A stretch of DNA of 60,379 nt from Saprospiraceae bacterium. Its GTDB lineage: Bacteria > Bacteroidota > Bacteroidia > Chitinophagales > Saprospiraceae. The stretch's first letter is position 1. Each line of letters starts with the position of its first letter. The notes beneath the pieces were generated by a model, which was given only the letters and a program-made list of their open reading frames with translations, ran no database searches and was not told where the DNA came from. Both the position numbers and the translations under genes were made by a program. The stretch lies in NCBI GenBank assembly GCA_026986005.1, contig JALSPK010000019.1, positions 1 through 60,379 on the forward strand, in the 5' to 3' direction. This document shows, piece by piece, positions 17,962 to 30,367 of this stretch.

Positions 17962-20112
17962 TTATATCATTGCTGCAATAATAAGAGCAACTACGGACAT
18001 AAGCTTAATCAAAATATTTAAAGATGGACCTGACGTATCTTTAAAAGGATCTCCAACTGTATCTCCTGTTACAGCTGCTGCATGTGCTTCCGAACCTTTC
18101 TTTACTATTTTGCCGTCAATTTCAAAACCTTCTTCAATCATTTTTTTAGCATTATCCCAAGCACCTCCCGAGTTTGATTGGAAAATAGCCATTAAGACTC
18201 CTGTTACGGTTACTCCTGCTAGTAGTCCTCCCAACATCTCTGCTCCTCCTAAAAACCCAACGGCGATAGGAGATAATACGGCAATAAGTCCCGGTATTAC
18301 CATTTCTCTTATTGAAGCTTTTGTTGATATTTCAACGCATTTCTCATACTCAGCTTTTTCGCTTGCAATACGCAAAGTCTCAATATCTTCTTTACTCCAT
18401 TTACTTTCGTCCGGTTCATCATTTCGTTGCATTACCTTAAGAGCCGCTGCTAATTCAGGGATATTGTGAAATTGTCTTCTTACCTCATCAATCATATCTT
18501 TGGCAGCTTTACCAACTGCTCCCATAGCTAATGACGAAAACAAGAAAGGAAGCATGCCACCCAATAGTAGTCCTGCCATCACAAAAGGCTTCGATATGTC
18601 AATTGATTGTATATTAGCTGTTTTCATAAATGCTGAAAACAATGCTAAAGCTGTTAATGCGGCACTTCCAATGGCAAATCCTTTACCTATTGCTGCTGTG
18701 GTATTCCCAATAGCATCTAATTTGTCTGTCCTCTCTCTTACTTCCGGTGGTAGTTTTGACATTTCAGCAATTCCTCCTGCATTATCAGCGATTGGGCCAT
18801 AAGCATCAACTGCCAATTGTATGCCTAGATTGGATAACATACCGACTGCCGCAATTGCTATTCCATATAATCCTGCATATTCATATGCACCAATGATTGC
18901 TCCTGCAAGAATAATGATAGGGAAAAAAGTAGATTCCATTCCTACACTTAATCCTGCGATTATATTTGTAGCAGAACCGGTAGTTGATTGTTTTAGTATT
19001 CTTATTACCGGTTTTTTACCTGTTCCGGTATAAAATTCAGTAGCTAAACCTATAAATACACCAGCTAGTAGTCCTATTATAATTGCAATAAACACTCCAA
19101 AGGAACTATAATCTTTATTATCATAAATCCAATGATGCGGCATTAACCATTCTACTATAAAATACGTTAATACAATCATCAAAACAGCTGAAATTAACTC
19201 TCCTTTATGTAATGCAGAACCAGGGTCTCCTCCTTCTTTAACTTGTACAAAGAAAGTTCCTAAAATAGAAGTTACTATTCCGGTTGCTGCAATGACTAGC
19301 GGTAAAATAACAGCATTTAGCTCTAATTCTCCGGTAAATCCTGCTCCCCCTATAAATAATGCCCCGAGTACCATTGTGCTAATGATTGAACCAACATATG
19401 ATTCAAAAAGATCAGCTCCCATTCCTGCAACATCTCCAACATTATCGCCGACATTATCGGCAATTGTCGCTGGGTTTAATGGGTGATCTTCAGGGATGCC
19501 CGCTTCTACTTTACCTACCAAATCAGCCCCTACATCAGCTGCTTTAGTATAAATACCTCCTCCAACACGTGCAAACAACGCTATTGATGAAGCTCCAAAT
19601 GAAAAACCGGTTACTACGGATATCACTCTGTTTACATCCCATCCCAATCCTGAATATATTAAAAACAAAGAGCTTAATCCCACTATTCCTAATCCTACAA
19701 CTGCTAATCCCATCACACTTCCTCCCGTGAAAGCAACTTCAAGAGCTGATCCTAATCCTTGCCTCGCAGCATTAGTAGTACGTACATTAGCATTTGTTGC
19801 CACTCTCATCCCAATGAATCCTGCTATTGCAGAAGAGAGAGCACCCAAAATAAAAGATACTCCTATCAACCAAGATGATGTTGTAGGGTCTGCGCTAAAA
19901 GATAATAGCCCAAATGCAATAAGGACGAATATCCATAAAACTTTATATTCTGCAAATAGGAAAGCCATTGCACCTTTTTTAATATGTGCAGCAATTTCTT
20001 TCATCCTGTCAGTTCCCTCATCTTTTTTTGCTACCCAAGACGCTCTCCAGTATGTAAACATCAAGGCAATCACTCCAATAGCAATTACTCCATAAATAAT
20101 CTGATTTACCAT
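17962..20112 (-). CDS. hppA: Membrane ion-translocating pyrophosphatase, K+-dependent type
   Basis: 716 residues with about 16 hydrophobic helices. It hydrolyses cytosolic pyrophosphate and pumps H+ or Na+ outward. Substrate motifs are clear: [11 protein letters not shown] (the DX7KXE loop), [21 protein letters not shown] and the C-terminal [17 protein letters not shown]. The stretch near residue 469 reads [18 protein letters not shown]. An Ala at the first marker position marks the K+-dependent subfamily, whereas K+-independent enzymes have Lys there. Whether it pumps Na+ or H+ cannot be decided by eye. It is monocistronic, between a promoter box at 20144 and a strong terminator at 17907. 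Confidence 0.96.
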   Translation of the reverse strand: MVNQIIYGVIAIGVIALMFTYWRASWVAKKDEGTDRMKEIAAHIKKGAMAFLFAEYKVLWIFVLIAFGLLSFSADPTTSSWLIGVSFILGALSSAIAGFIGMRVATNANVRTTNAARQGLGSALEVAFTGGSVMGLAVVGLGIVGLSSLFLIYSGLGWDVNRVISVVTGFSFGASSIALFARVGGGIYTKAADVGADLVGKVEAGIPEDHPLNPATIADNVGDNVGDVAGMGADLFESYVGSIISTMVLGALFIGGAGFTGELELNAVILPLVIAATGIVTSILGTFFVQVKEGGDPGSALHKGELISAVLMIVLTYFIVEWLMPHHWIYDNKDYSSFGVFIAIIIGLLAGVFIGLATEFYTGTGKKPVIRILKQSTTGSATNIIAGLSVGMESTFFPIIILAGAIIGAYEYAGLYGIAIAAVGMLSNLGIQLAVDAYGPIADNAGGIAEMSKLPPEVRERTDKLDAIGNTTAAIGKGFAIGSAALTALALFSAFMKTANIQSIDISKPFVMAGLLLGGMLPFLFSSLAMGAVGKAAKDMIDEVRRQFHNIPELAAALKVMQRNDEPDESKWSKEDIETLRIASEKAEYEKCVEISTKASIREMVIPGLIAVLSPIAVGFLGGAEMLGGLLAGVTVTGVLMAIFQSNSGGAWDNAKKMIEEGFEIDGKIVKKGSEAHAAAVTGDTVGDPFKDTSGPSLNILIKLMSVVALIIAAMI

Positions 20113-20143
20113 AAGTATAGTGTGTTTTTAGTTTAATAATACG

Positions 20144-20151
20144 CAAAAATA
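20144..20151 (-). promoter_or_regulatory. -7 box of hppA
   Basis: CAAAAATA reads TATTTTTG on the minus strand, 31 bp upstream of the hppA ATG. Confidence 0.55.
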
Positions 20152-20222
20152 ACTATTTATATTTATTTTCATTTAAAATACAAGTAGTTTTTGCACTAGG
20201 AGTGAAAAAAAAGATATTTAAA

Positions 20223-21587
20223 TTACTTTCCAATACAAAACTTACCAAAAATATTGCCAAGCAGATCATCAGTTGAAATAGTTCCGGTTATTTCACCTAA
20301 AGAAATGGTAGATTGTCTTATATCCATCGCTATTAAATCAGCAGGCACCTGAGTGTTTAACCCTGAAATAACATTTAGCAGACTTTTCTTTGATTCTTGA
20401 AGCAATTTGTAATGTCTTTCATTTGTAACGATTATACCGGACATGTCTATTTTATTTATAATAGTTGAATTATATATTTTCGTTTTTAATTCTTGAATAT
20501 TGTCTTTGTTTTTAGCGGATATTTTGATATGATCAATTGGGATATTTGGTGAGTATCCGGAAATATCAATTTTATTTGCAACAATCAAGGTTGGGGTATT
20601 GCTAATACGCAGTTCATTGATGTCCATTTCTACTTCCTCTTTGTTAACTTTATGAGCATCGTAAATGTAAATGACAAGAGAGGAATCTTTTATGCTTTTC
20701 ATTGTTTTTTCTATTCCTAAGCTTTCAATTTTATCTTTTGATTCTCTGATACCGGCCGTATCGATAAATCTAAATATGATGCCGTCAATGTTTAATTCTT
20801 CTTCTATTGTGTCTCTAGTTGTTCCTTCGATATCTGATACAATTGCTCTTTCTTCATTGAGCAAAGTATTTAATAAAGTTGATTTTCCCGCATTTGGTCT
20901 ACCAATGATTACTGTAGGGACTCCGTTCTTTAAGACATTTCCATATTTGTATGAATCAATAAGATTATTGACTAGGCTTAATATGATTTTGACTAATTCT
21001 TTTAACTCGGTTCTGTCAGCAAATTCTATGTCTTCCTCACTGAAATCCAGTTCCAGCTCTATTAATGAAGCGAAGTCAATTAGTTGTTCTCTTAATTTTT
21101 TAATTTCCGAAGAAAAACCCCCTTTTAATTGTTTCATTGCTATATCGTGGGATATTTTTGTTTTTGAGGAGATTAAATCAGCAACAGCTTCTGCTTGAGA
21201 TAAATCCATTTTCCCATTCACAAAAGAGCGCATGGTAAACTCTCCCGGTTGTGCTATCTGCACATCATTCCTTAAAAAAAGCCTAAGTATTTCATTGATT
21301 ATATATGAAGACCCATGACATGATATTTCTACTAAATCTTCTCCGGTATAAGATTTAGGCGATTTGAATACATTTATAATTACTTCATCAATAATGTCAT
21401 TGTTTTCATTTAGCAATTTTCCAAAATGAACAGTATATCCTTCTGATTTTTCTATATCTGCTCCTAAAAAGAAACGATTGGTTACTTTTATCGAATTTTT
21501 ACCTGAAAGCCGAATAACACCGATAGCTCCTGAACCCGGAGGGGTTGATAATGCTACAATGGTATTATCTAAATTTTGATTATACAA
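20223..21587 (-). CDS. mnmE: tRNA modification GTPase MnmE
   Basis: With MnmG it places the carboxymethylaminomethyl or aminomethyl group on U34 of tRNAs. 454 residues. The N-terminal tetrahydrofolate-binding domain carries GSGAIGVIRLSG and PGEFTMRSFVNGKMDL. The inserted G domain has GRPNAGKST (about 229-237), the EGTTRDT switch region, DTAGIR and NKID. The protein ends with the conserved FCIGK motif, whose Cys is a family hallmark. It lies 3 bp after clpX and probably ends the tig-clpP-clpX-mnmE transcript. Confidence 0.98.
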   Translation of the reverse strand: MYNQNLDNTIVALSTPPGSGAIGVIRLSGKNSIKVTNRFFLGADIEKSEGYTVHFGKLLNENNDIIDEVIINVFKSPKSYTGEDLVEISCHGSSYIINEILRLFLRNDVQIAQPGEFTMRSFVNGKMDLSQAEAVADLISSKTKISHDIAMKQLKGGFSSEIKKLREQLIDFASLIELELDFSEEDIEFADRTELKELVKIILSLVNNLIDSYKYGNVLKNGVPTVIIGRPNAGKSTLLNTLLNEERAIVSDIEGTTRDTIEEELNIDGIIFRFIDTAGIRESKDKIESLGIEKTMKSIKDSSLVIYIYDAHKVNKEEVEMDINELRISNTPTLIVANKIDISGYSPNIPIDHIKISAKNKDNIQELKTKIYNSTIINKIDMSGIIVTNERHYKLLQESKKSLLNVISGLNTQVPADLIAMDIRQSTISLGEITGTISTDDLLGNIFGKFCIGK

Positions 21588-21590
21588 AGT

Positions 21591-22814
21591 CTATGCTGCT
21601 TTAAATTTCACGAGTTTGCTATTGTCTATTTTTGATTTGACATAATCAACATCAACAACAAGTTTTTTTATATCTTTTTGAGATGGTATATCATACATTG
21701 CATCTGTCAAAATGGTTTCGAGAATGGTTCTTAATCCTCTTGCACCCAGTTTGAATTCAATAGCTTTTCGCGCGATATACTTAAAAGAATCGGGTGTTAT
21801 AGTTAATTCCACTCCTTCCATATCAAAGAGTGCTTTATATTGCTTTATCAAGGCATTTTTTGGTTTGGTAAGTATGTCTATTAGTGCATTTTCGTCAAGT
21901 CTTTGAAGATAAGTCAATACAGGAAGTCTTCCGATTAATTCAGGAATTAGACCAAAATTTTTCAAATCCTGATGTGTGACATGACTTAGGATATTATCTT
22001 CGTTTATTCTTTCCTTGGTATCGTGATTAAAGCCAATTTGGCTTTTATTCATCCTTTTTTCTATGATTTTATCTATTCCTGAAAACGCGCCACCTGAAAT
22101 GAATAAGATATTTTTTGTATTTACTTTGACTAGTTTCTGCTCAGGGTGTTTTCTTCCTCCTTGAGGTGGTACTTGCACTTCAGACCCTTCTAAGATTTTT
22201 AGCATAGCTTGTTGAACACCTTCTCCTGATACATCCCTTGTTATTGAAGGATTATCATTTTTTCGAGCTATTTTGTCAATCTCGTCAATGTAAACAATGC
22301 CCCTCTCAGCTGCTTTAACATCAAAATCACATGCTTGTAGAAGTCTTGAAAGCATACTTTCTACGTCTTCACCAACATATCCGGCTTCAGTAAAAACAGT
22401 CGCATCTACGATTGTAAAAGGAACATTAAGGAATCTTGCAATTGTCTTTGCTAATAGTGTTTTACCCGTTCCTGTTTCACCAACAAGGATAATATTTGAT
22501 TTGTCAATTTCTATTTCGTTGGTATTTTTATGCCTTAAGCGCTTGTAATGATTGTGTACCGCCACGGCAATATGTTTTTTTGCTTCCTCTTGACCAATTA
22601 CATATTGATCCAAAAATTCCTTGATTTGTTTTGGAGTTATTTCAGGTATATCTTTGAATTCACTTATATGTTTTTCGCCGATTTCCTCATTTACTATTTC
22701 AATTGCTTGTTCGACACAGGCATCACAGATATGACCGTCTATTCCCGCGATTAAAAGTAGAGTTTCACTTTTATCTCTACCACAAAAAGAACATTTTAGC
22801 TTTTCTTTAGCCAT
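21591..22814 (-). CDS. clpX: ATP-dependent Clp protease ATPase subunit ClpX
   Basis: AAA+ unfoldase that recognises tagged substrates and feeds them to ClpP. 407 residues. The N-terminal zinc-binding domain has Cys8, Cys11, Cys30 and Cys33. The AAA+ core has Walker A GETGTGKT (about 112-119), Walker B IVYIDEID (about 173-180), the pore-loop region after EAGYVGED, and sensor motifs through ELIGRLPVL. The C-terminal [10 protein letters not shown] is typical. It sits 21 bp after clpP, so the pair is probably co-expressed. Confidence 0.98.
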   Translation of the reverse strand: MAKEKLKCSFCGRDKSETLLLIAGIDGHICDACVEQAIEIVNEEIGEKHISEFKDIPEITPKQIKEFLDQYVIGQEEAKKHIAVAVHNHYKRLRHKNTNEIEIDKSNIILVGETGTGKTLLAKTIARFLNVPFTIVDATVFTEAGYVGEDVESMLSRLLQACDFDVKAAERGIVYIDEIDKIARKNDNPSITRDVSGEGVQQAMLKILEGSEVQVPPQGGRKHPEQKLVKVNTKNILFISGGAFSGIDKIIEKRMNKSQIGFNHDTKERINEDNILSHVTHQDLKNFGLIPELIGRLPVLTYLQRLDENALIDILTKPKNALIKQYKALFDMEGVELTITPDSFKYIARKAIEFKLGARGLRTILETILTDAMYDIPSQKDIKKLVVDVDYVKSKIDNSKLVKFKAA

Positions 22815-22835
22815 AAGATATCAAAAATTAGTTTA

Positions 22836-23546
22836 TTAAGACTTTTTATTTTTTTTCTTTGTATTATTGTCGATTAGTATTACTTCATCAACCAAACCAT
22901 ACTCCAATGCCGCATTTGCTTTCATCCAATTATCACGATCACTATCTTTTTCGATTGTTGCATAAGGTTTACCGGTGTGTTTTGAAAGAATATCATATAG
23001 CTCCTTTTGAAGCTCCTTTATCAGGTTGTATGATATCTCCATATCCGAGACTTGTCCTTGCATTCCCCCCATCGGTTGGTGTATCATTATTCTACTGTGA
23101 TGTAGAGCTGTCCTCTTACCTTTTTCTCCTGCAGCTAACAGCACCGCTCCCATCGAAGCAGCTAGGCCTGTACATATTGTTGATACTTCAGGTGCTATAT
23201 ATTGCATTGTATCATATATCCCTAAACCTGATATCACAGAGCCACCGGGACTATTGATGAACATCTGAACATCTCTGTTTGGATCAGCTGATTCTAAAAA
23301 TAATAATTGGGCTTGGATAACATTTGCAACATAGTCATTAATCGGTACTCCGAGGAATATTATTCTATCCATCATGAGTCTTGAAAACACATCCATTCCT
23401 ACAACATTCATTTGTCTCTCTTCGATCACCTGTGGGGTGAATCCATATATATTAGGGACAGTCGTATTCATGTATTTCTCCAAATGCATCTTACTGAATC
23501 CTTTGTCTTTTGTAGCGTATTTTAAAAACTCTTTTCCTAAATTCAT
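22836..23546 (-). CDS. clpP: ATP-dependent Clp protease proteolytic subunit
   Basis: 236 residues. The serine-protease triad is visible as Ser131 in TGLAASMGAV, His156 in RIMIHQPMGG, and an Asp in EKDSDRDNW. The N-terminus has about 30 residues before the conserved core, longer than E. coli ClpP, and may be a propeptide. It is preceded by tig (about 144 bp) and followed closely by clpX; the three cooperate in protein quality control. Confidence 0.98.
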   Translation of the reverse strand: MNLGKEFLKYATKDKGFSKMHLEKYMNTTVPNIYGFTPQVIEERQMNVVGMDVFSRLMMDRIIFLGVPINDYVANVIQAQLLFLESADPNRDVQMFINSPGGSVISGLGIYDTMQYIAPEVSTICTGLAASMGAVLLAAGEKGKRTALHHSRIMIHQPMGGMQGQVSDMEISYNLIKELQKELYDILSKHTGKPYATIEKDSDRDNWMKANAALEYGLVDEVILIDNNTKKKNKKS

Positions 23547-23690
23547 AATTTCTAAATGTTAATTATTTTTATAACAATAAAACTAAACTTTTGTTTATCT
23601 AAACTTTAAAACCTTAATACATGTAAAACAATTTATACCGATAGCTTTAATCTGGTAAAAATGTTTTGAGTTTGATTTTAAGGCAAAGCT

Positions 23691-25091
23691 CTATTCCTCC
23701 TCTTGATTATTTATTTCTTCGTTTGCTTGCAGATTATACTTTTGAGCCATGTCAACAAAGTCGTTCCAAGTAATTTTTTCTGAAATTTTTGTAACCTCTT
23801 TTGCTACTTCACTAAATATCTTATCAACAAATAACTCATTGTAAGTATTGTTAACCAGCTTTTCATCTTTTATCATATACTCCATCATTTGTGAAATTAT
23901 TTCAGGATTTTCTCCAACCATTTGACTTGCTTGAAACTCTATTTTTTGTGCTAATTCTTCTTTTGAAACTTCTACATTATATTTGTTAGTCAGTTTGTCT
24001 ATTATCGCTTGCCATTTTAAATCTTTGAAAACATCGCTCATGTTTTTATCCAATTCCTTTTGAGACTTGTCGGGATACTGTTCTTTTATCCATCTTTTTA
24101 CATAATCTTCATTAACGGAGAGTGAATTTATTTCCTTTAGTCTGTCTGCAATTTCAAGTAATAGAAATTTTTCACTTTCAGATTTGTAGTAATCGTTATA
24201 ATCGTCAATAAATAACTTTAGATAGTCTTCTTTGTTTTTTATATTTGGAAAGTTGTTTTCCTCAAAGAACTCGTCGTTTAGTTCAGCAGGTTTGAATTCT
24301 TCTGCATTTATTATCTTGCCTTTAAACATATTTCCTATACCGATATCTTCTCCCTCTGCAAAATCTTTATTGTCAATATTCAATAAATAGTCCTTTACTT
24401 TGTCTTCATCGGCGTCTTTTAGTAGTTTGTAAACATCAAAAGTAAATTCACTATCTTTCTCAAGTGTTAAAACTTCTTTTTTGTAATAGTCATCTAACTC
24501 AGAAATTTTTATTGAGAACTCAGTATCGTAACCATCTTTTTTATTCTCCTCACCTTCCAGCTCATGAGCTTTTACTGTGATAAAAGTATCTTCGTTGAAT
24601 TCTTCATCATAGGGTTCGTATTTACCATATTGATTTTTTAACCTATCAAGCTGTTCATCGATTAATTTTTGATCAACCTCTATTTCATAACTTGTGTAAG
24701 AGTCTTCAGGAGAGATCCCTTTTATTTCAAATTCCGGTTTTTTATGCAAGTCAAAGGATACGTAAACATCATCTATTTTATTGATGTTTATATCCAAAGG
24801 TGTTTGATTTTCAGCTGCTATTGGAGATAACATTAATTCTATGTTTTCATCTTTTAGGTACTTGCTTAAGCCTTCATCTATTTTTTTATTAATAATATCT
24901 GCAAGAATTTGATTGCCAAAAGTTCTTCTCATAAAACTCATGGGAGTTTTTCCTTTTCTAAATCCTTTAAAGCTTGTTTCATTTCTTTTTTTCTTTAGTT
25001 GCTTGTCAACTTCATTAATAAAGTCATCTTTAGAAAGGTTAATAGTCAATTCAAATCTATTATCATCAATATTATTTGTTTTAAATTCCAT
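23691..25091 (-). CDS. tig: Trigger factor
   Basis: Ribosome-bound chaperone at the nascent-chain exit. 466 residues. The ribosome-docking signature is FKGFRKGKTPMSFMRRTFG (about residues 39-57). The central region where the peptidyl-prolyl isomerase domain normally lies (about 150-260) is acidic and poorly conserved, and the C-terminal helical arm (about 270-460) is recognisable in layout. This divergent form is usual in Bacteroidota. It begins the tig-clpP-clpX-mnmE cluster. Confidence 0.93.
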   Translation of the reverse strand: MEFKTNNIDDNRFELTINLSKDDFINEVDKQLKKKRNETSFKGFRKGKTPMSFMRRTFGNQILADIINKKIDEGLSKYLKDENIELMLSPIAAENQTPLDININKIDDVYVSFDLHKKPEFEIKGISPEDSYTSYEIEVDQKLIDEQLDRLKNQYGKYEPYDEEFNEDTFITVKAHELEGEENKKDGYDTEFSIKISELDDYYKKEVLTLEKDSEFTFDVYKLLKDADEDKVKDYLLNIDNKDFAEGEDIGIGNMFKGKIINAEEFKPAELNDEFFEENNFPNIKNKEDYLKLFIDDYNDYYKSESEKFLLLEIADRLKEINSLSVNEDYVKRWIKEQYPDKSQKELDKNMSDVFKDLKWQAIIDKLTNKYNVEVSKEELAQKIEFQASQMVGENPEIISQMMEYMIKDEKLVNNTYNELFVDKIFSEVAKEVTKISEKITWNDFVDMAQKYNLQANEEINNQEEE

Positions 25092-25195
25092 CTTGAGTCA
25101 TTTTGTTTTTTGTTAATATAGATATTGTCAAATCAATTAGTGAAAAAATATTTTTGGCGGTGAAAAAATTAATCATGTTGTACCTTTAAAATAAA

Positions 25196-25219
25196 ACAGG
25201 AGAGCAAATACTCTCCTGT
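25196..25219 (-). terminator. Terminator after tRNA-Leu
   Basis: ACAGGAGAG (25196-25204) and CTCTCCTGT (25211-25219) form a perfect 9-bp stem with a 6-nt loop, followed on the minus strand by a T-rich tract. It lies 7 bp past the tRNA 3' end. Confidence 0.88.
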
Positions 25220-25226
25220 CAATTTG

Positions 25227-25308
25227 TGCGGGTGAAGGGACTCGAACCCCCACACCTCGCGGCACTAGATCCTAAGTCTAGCGTGTCTACCAATTTCACC
25301 ACACCCGC
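25227..25308 (-). tRNA. tRNA-Leu (anticodon UAG)
   Basis: The minus strand folds into an 82-nt cloverleaf with a long variable arm. The acceptor stem GCGGGTG/CACCCGC is perfect over 7 bp. The anticodon stem CTAGA/TCTAG holds the loop CTTAGGA, giving anticodon UAG (plus-strand 25272-25274). The T-arm contains GGTTCGAGTCC. The discriminator base is A, as required for leucine. CCA is not encoded. Confidence 0.96.
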
Positions 25309-25523
25309 AATTTCGTTGTAATAAACAACATTAATTTCAAAAGAGTTGCAAAGATACAATCTTTTATTAAAAATAAAATAATATTAAGAAAATATTATAG
25401 ACATTTGGTAAAAAGTTGTAATTTAGATTTTATTTTAATAATATTTGTGTTTTGTTTTGAATAATATTTGATTTAATGATTGATTATTTTCAAAATATTT
25501 ATTAAATAGACAAAAATGACATA

Positions 25524-27752
25524 GTGGGTAAGAGTAAGTTTCCAATGACCGCAGAAGAGGTTAAGATTATAAAGGATGATTATCATAATTTTATTGATAG
25601 TATCAATCCTCCATTAAATGAGGAAGATTCAAAAATGATTGATGAAGCTTTCACACTAGCTGTAGAAGCACATAAATTTCAAAGAAGAAAGTCAGGAGAG
25701 CCTTATATTCATCATCCGTTGGAGGTGACCCGGATTTGTTATCATGAGATAGGGTTGGGACCTACTTCCTTGACTTGCGCATTACTACATGATATTGTTG
25801 AGGATACCGAAGTTAAGTTAGATGAACTTAAATATCGTTTTGGGACAAAAGTAGCTAAGATTGTGGATGGTCTAACAAAGTTGGATGGTTCGTATAATGT
25901 TCAGTCTCCACAAGCTGAAAACTATAAAAAAGTACTTAGTACTCTGGTTTATGACGTACGTGTTGTCTTGATAAAAATGGCAGATAGATTGCATAATTTG
26001 CGAACTATCGGTTCAATGCCTAGACACAAGCAATTACGAATAGCAGCAGAGACTAGTTATATATATGTGCCATTGGCTCATCGTCTTGGTTTATACAATA
26101 TCAAAAAAGAATTTGAAGATATAATTTTTAAAATTTCAGAAGAGAAAAAGTATAATGAGATTAGAGATAAATTGCAGGAATCACAAGAGCAGAGAGATAG
26201 CTATATTTCAGAGTTTATATCGCCTTTAAAGGAGAAATTACTCGAACTTGGTGTTCCTTACAGGGTATTGGGTAGACCAAAGTCTATTTCGTCAATATAT
26301 AATAAGATAAAAAATAAAAATGTAACATTTGATGAGATATATGACTTGTTTGCGGTAAGGATTATTGTAGATGTACCAAGAGACAAAGAAAAGAGTTTTT
26401 GCTGGCAAGTCTATTCTCTAATAACCGATGTGTATACTCCAATTCCGGAAAGGCTAAAAGATTGGGTGACTAATCCCAAGAGCAATGGATATGAATCATT
26501 GCATACAACAATAATCGGACCACAAGGAAAGTTTGTCGAAATTCAGATTAGAACGGAAAGGATGGATGAAATTGCCGAGAAGGGGTTTGCGGCTCATTGG
26601 AAATACAAGGGGAATGAGACTCGAATGGATGTTTACGATCGGTGGCTGGATAATATTAGAGAATTATTGGATGATGATAGTTCTACTGATGCATTGGAAT
26701 TTATTAGCGATTTTAAAACTAATCTGTTTAAGGAGGAAATATATGCGTTTACTCCTAAGGGTGATATGAGAATATTTCCAAAAGGAGCCACAGCATTGGA
26801 TTTTGCATTTGATATTCATTCTGATGTTGGTTATCATGCAGTAGCCATAAAAGTAAACAATAAGCTGGTCCCAATGGGATATAAACTTTCCAATGGAGAC
26901 AAAGTTTCTGTAATGACAGGAAAAAACCAGAAGCCTAATGAGAACTGGCTCAAATTGGTTGTGACGGGAAAGGCTAAATCAAAAATAAGATCAGCGGTAA
27001 AGGAAGAGAAGAGAAAACATGGAGAATTTGGAAAAGAAACTTTAGCTAGGAAATTAAAAAACATGAAAGTCGATTTTGATTTGAACGTTGATATGCTTGT
27101 GAAGTTTTTTAATTTCAAATCCAGACCCGATTTATTTTATGCAATTTCCAATGAAAGAGTTGATCTAAGTAAATTGAAGACACTCAAGATTGTAGGGAGA
27201 AAATTGGTGAAAGAAGTTAAGCAAAAACCGGTAATTGACAATTCGTTGAAGGATAAAAACAGAAGAGAGGATAATGCAGACGAACAAAATATAAATCCTA
27301 TTGTTTACATTAATGGAGAGCCTGGAGAAAAGTATGATTACAGTTTTGCAAATTGTTGCAACCCTATACAAGGAGATGATATTTTTGGTTTTATAGCTTC
27401 CGGCTCCGGTTTGAAAATTCATAGATCCAATTGTCCAAATGCAATGCATCTTTTAGCTAATTATGGTTATAGAGTAGTAAAAGCCGAATGGGGATCAAAT
27501 TCAAATGCAAATTTTGTTGTAGATTTGTTGATTATTGGAGTTGATAGTGGACAAGGAGTAATAAAGGGTATTGTGGATAAACTGTCAGATGACATTGGTG
27601 TGAATATAAGGACGTTTAGTATAAATGGAGATGAAGGCTATTATGAAGGTAAAATAAGTATTTTTGTAAAAAATAATAATCAAATTAATCTTATAATTAG
27701 AAAATTAAAAGAAATAGACGGTATCAATTCTGTTGAAAGAATAGAAAAATAA
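25524..27752 (+). CDS. Bifunctional (p)ppGpp synthetase/hydrolase, Rel/SpoT type
   Basis: 742 residues. The HD hydrolase domain shows IHHPLEV (about 62-68) and LLHDIVEDTE (His89-Asp90). The synthetase domain has NPKSNGYESLHTTI and EIQIRTERMDEIAEKG. The RLKD sequence just before it fits the RxKD motif of bifunctional enzymes rather than the EXDD of RelA-only synthetases. The TGS domain begins at IYAFTPKGD, a Cys-containing domain has FANCCNPIQGDD, and an ACT domain ends the chain. The start used is GTG at 25524. It overlaps the stop of a two-codon frame, ATG-ACA-TAG (25516-25524). An ATG at 25545 is an alternative. It is followed by fur after 6 bp. Confidence 0.96.
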   Translation: MGKSKFPMTAEEVKIIKDDYHNFIDSINPPLNEEDSKMIDEAFTLAVEAHKFQRRKSGEPYIHHPLEVTRICYHEIGLGPTSLTCALLHDIVEDTEVKLDELKYRFGTKVAKIVDGLTKLDGSYNVQSPQAENYKKVLSTLVYDVRVVLIKMADRLHNLRTIGSMPRHKQLRIAAETSYIYVPLAHRLGLYNIKKEFEDIIFKISEEKKYNEIRDKLQESQEQRDSYISEFISPLKEKLLELGVPYRVLGRPKSISSIYNKIKNKNVTFDEIYDLFAVRIIVDVPRDKEKSFCWQVYSLITDVYTPIPERLKDWVTNPKSNGYESLHTTIIGPQGKFVEIQIRTERMDEIAEKGFAAHWKYKGNETRMDVYDRWLDNIRELLDDDSSTDALEFISDFKTNLFKEEIYAFTPKGDMRIFPKGATALDFAFDIHSDVGYHAVAIKVNNKLVPMGYKLSNGDKVSVMTGKNQKPNENWLKLVVTGKAKSKIRSAVKEEKRKHGEFGKETLARKLKNMKVDFDLNVDMLVKFFNFKSRPDLFYAISNERVDLSKLKTLKIVGRKLVKEVKQKPVIDNSLKDKNRREDNADEQNINPIVYINGEPGEKYDYSFANCCNPIQGDDIFGFIASGSGLKIHRSNCPNAMHLLANYGYRVVKAEWGSNSNANFVVDLLIIGVDSGQGVIKGIVDKLSDDIGVNIRTFSINGDEGYYEGKISIFVKNNNQINLIIRKLKEIDGINSVERIEK

Positions 27753-27758
27753 GACATT

Positions 27759-29527
<1,769 letters not shown>

Positions 29528-29588
29528 TTGATTGAAAATAATTGCAATAAAAAATGAGTTAAACATTTTATTTTTAGAATAATAAGTA

Positions 29589-29596
29589 TATCTTTG
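29589..29596 (+). promoter_or_regulatory. -7 box of the rpsF operon
   Basis: TATCTTTG matches TAnnTTTG and lies 40 bp upstream of the rpsF ATG. Confidence 0.6.
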
Positions 29597-29636
29597 CGCT
29601 CCGAAATTTTTAATTATTAAAAAACTTAAAAAAAGT

Positions 29637-30071
29637 ATGAGACAATACGAAGTAAATTTTATCGTCGATCCCGTACTGTCAGGCGATGAAATCAAAGAGG
29701 CAGCTCAAACATATGTCAATCTTATCCAAGAAAGTGGAAACAAGATTGTTAATGTGGATGAGATGGGCTTACGCCAATTAGCGTATCCCATTAAAAAAAG
29801 AACTACAGGTATGTACTATTGTGTAGAATACCAAAATGAAAATCCTGAATTTATTCCTAAAATGGAATTAGCACTAAGAAGAGATGAAAGAATTATGAGA
29901 TTCTTAACTGTCAAGCTAGACAGACATGGAGTTGAATATAACGACAAGAAAAGAAAAGGCTTGATTGGAAAAAAAGGAGGAAAGCAAGAAAAATTAAAAG
30001 AAGAGATTAAGGAAGTGAAGAAAAAAGCTACTGCTCCGGTTGCTAAATCAGTTAAATCTGAAGAGGAATAA
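29637..30071 (+). CDS. rpsF: 30S ribosomal protein bS6
   Basis: 144 residues. The conserved core (YEVNFIVDP, LRQLAYPIKKRTTGMYY, EFIPKMELALRRDERIMRFLTV) is followed by a Lys/Glu-rich tail of about 40 residues, as in other Bacteroidota. It binds bS18 on the 30S platform. First gene of the rpsF-rpsR-rplI operon, 27 bp before rpsR. Confidence 0.97.
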   Translation: MRQYEVNFIVDPVLSGDEIKEAAQTYVNLIQESGNKIVNVDEMGLRQLAYPIKKRTTGMYYCVEYQNENPEFIPKMELALRRDERIMRFLTVKLDRHGVEYNDKKRKGLIGKKGGKQEKLKEEIKEVKKKATAPVAKSVKSEEE

Positions 30072-30098
30072 ATTGTATAACCAAGAAAATTAATTAAA

Positions 30099-30365
30099 AT
30101 GGCAAGTAGAGAAGATATAAAATTTTTAAATAATCCTAATATTGGCAAACAAAGAAAGAAGTATTGCCGATTTAGAAAGTTTGGGATAAAATACATAGAT
30201 TATAAAGATCCTGATTTCCTTTTACAGTTCATCAATCCGCAAGGTAAGGTCTTACCTAGGAGGATTACCGGAAACTCATTGAAGTATCAGAAGAAAATTG
30301 CAGTAGCAATCAAAAGAGCAAGACATCTTGCGATTTTACCTTTTGTAGCTGATAATATGAAGTAG
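30099..30365 (+). CDS. rpsR: 30S ribosomal protein bS18
   Basis: 88 residues, basic. Family features include [35 protein letters not shown] and a C-terminal [12 protein letters not shown]. Residues 1-22 form a slightly extended N-terminus. bS18 pairs with bS6, whose gene is directly upstream. Confidence 0.97.
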   Translation: MASREDIKFLNNPNIGKQRKKYCRFRKFGIKYIDYKDPDFLLQFINPQGKVLPRRITGNSLKYQKKIAVAIKRARHLAILPFVADNMK

Positions 30366-30367
30366 AT

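Noticed and set aside
25227-25308. Integration site at tRNA-Leu
   Set aside because: No integrase and no direct repeat of the tRNA 3' end was found nearby.
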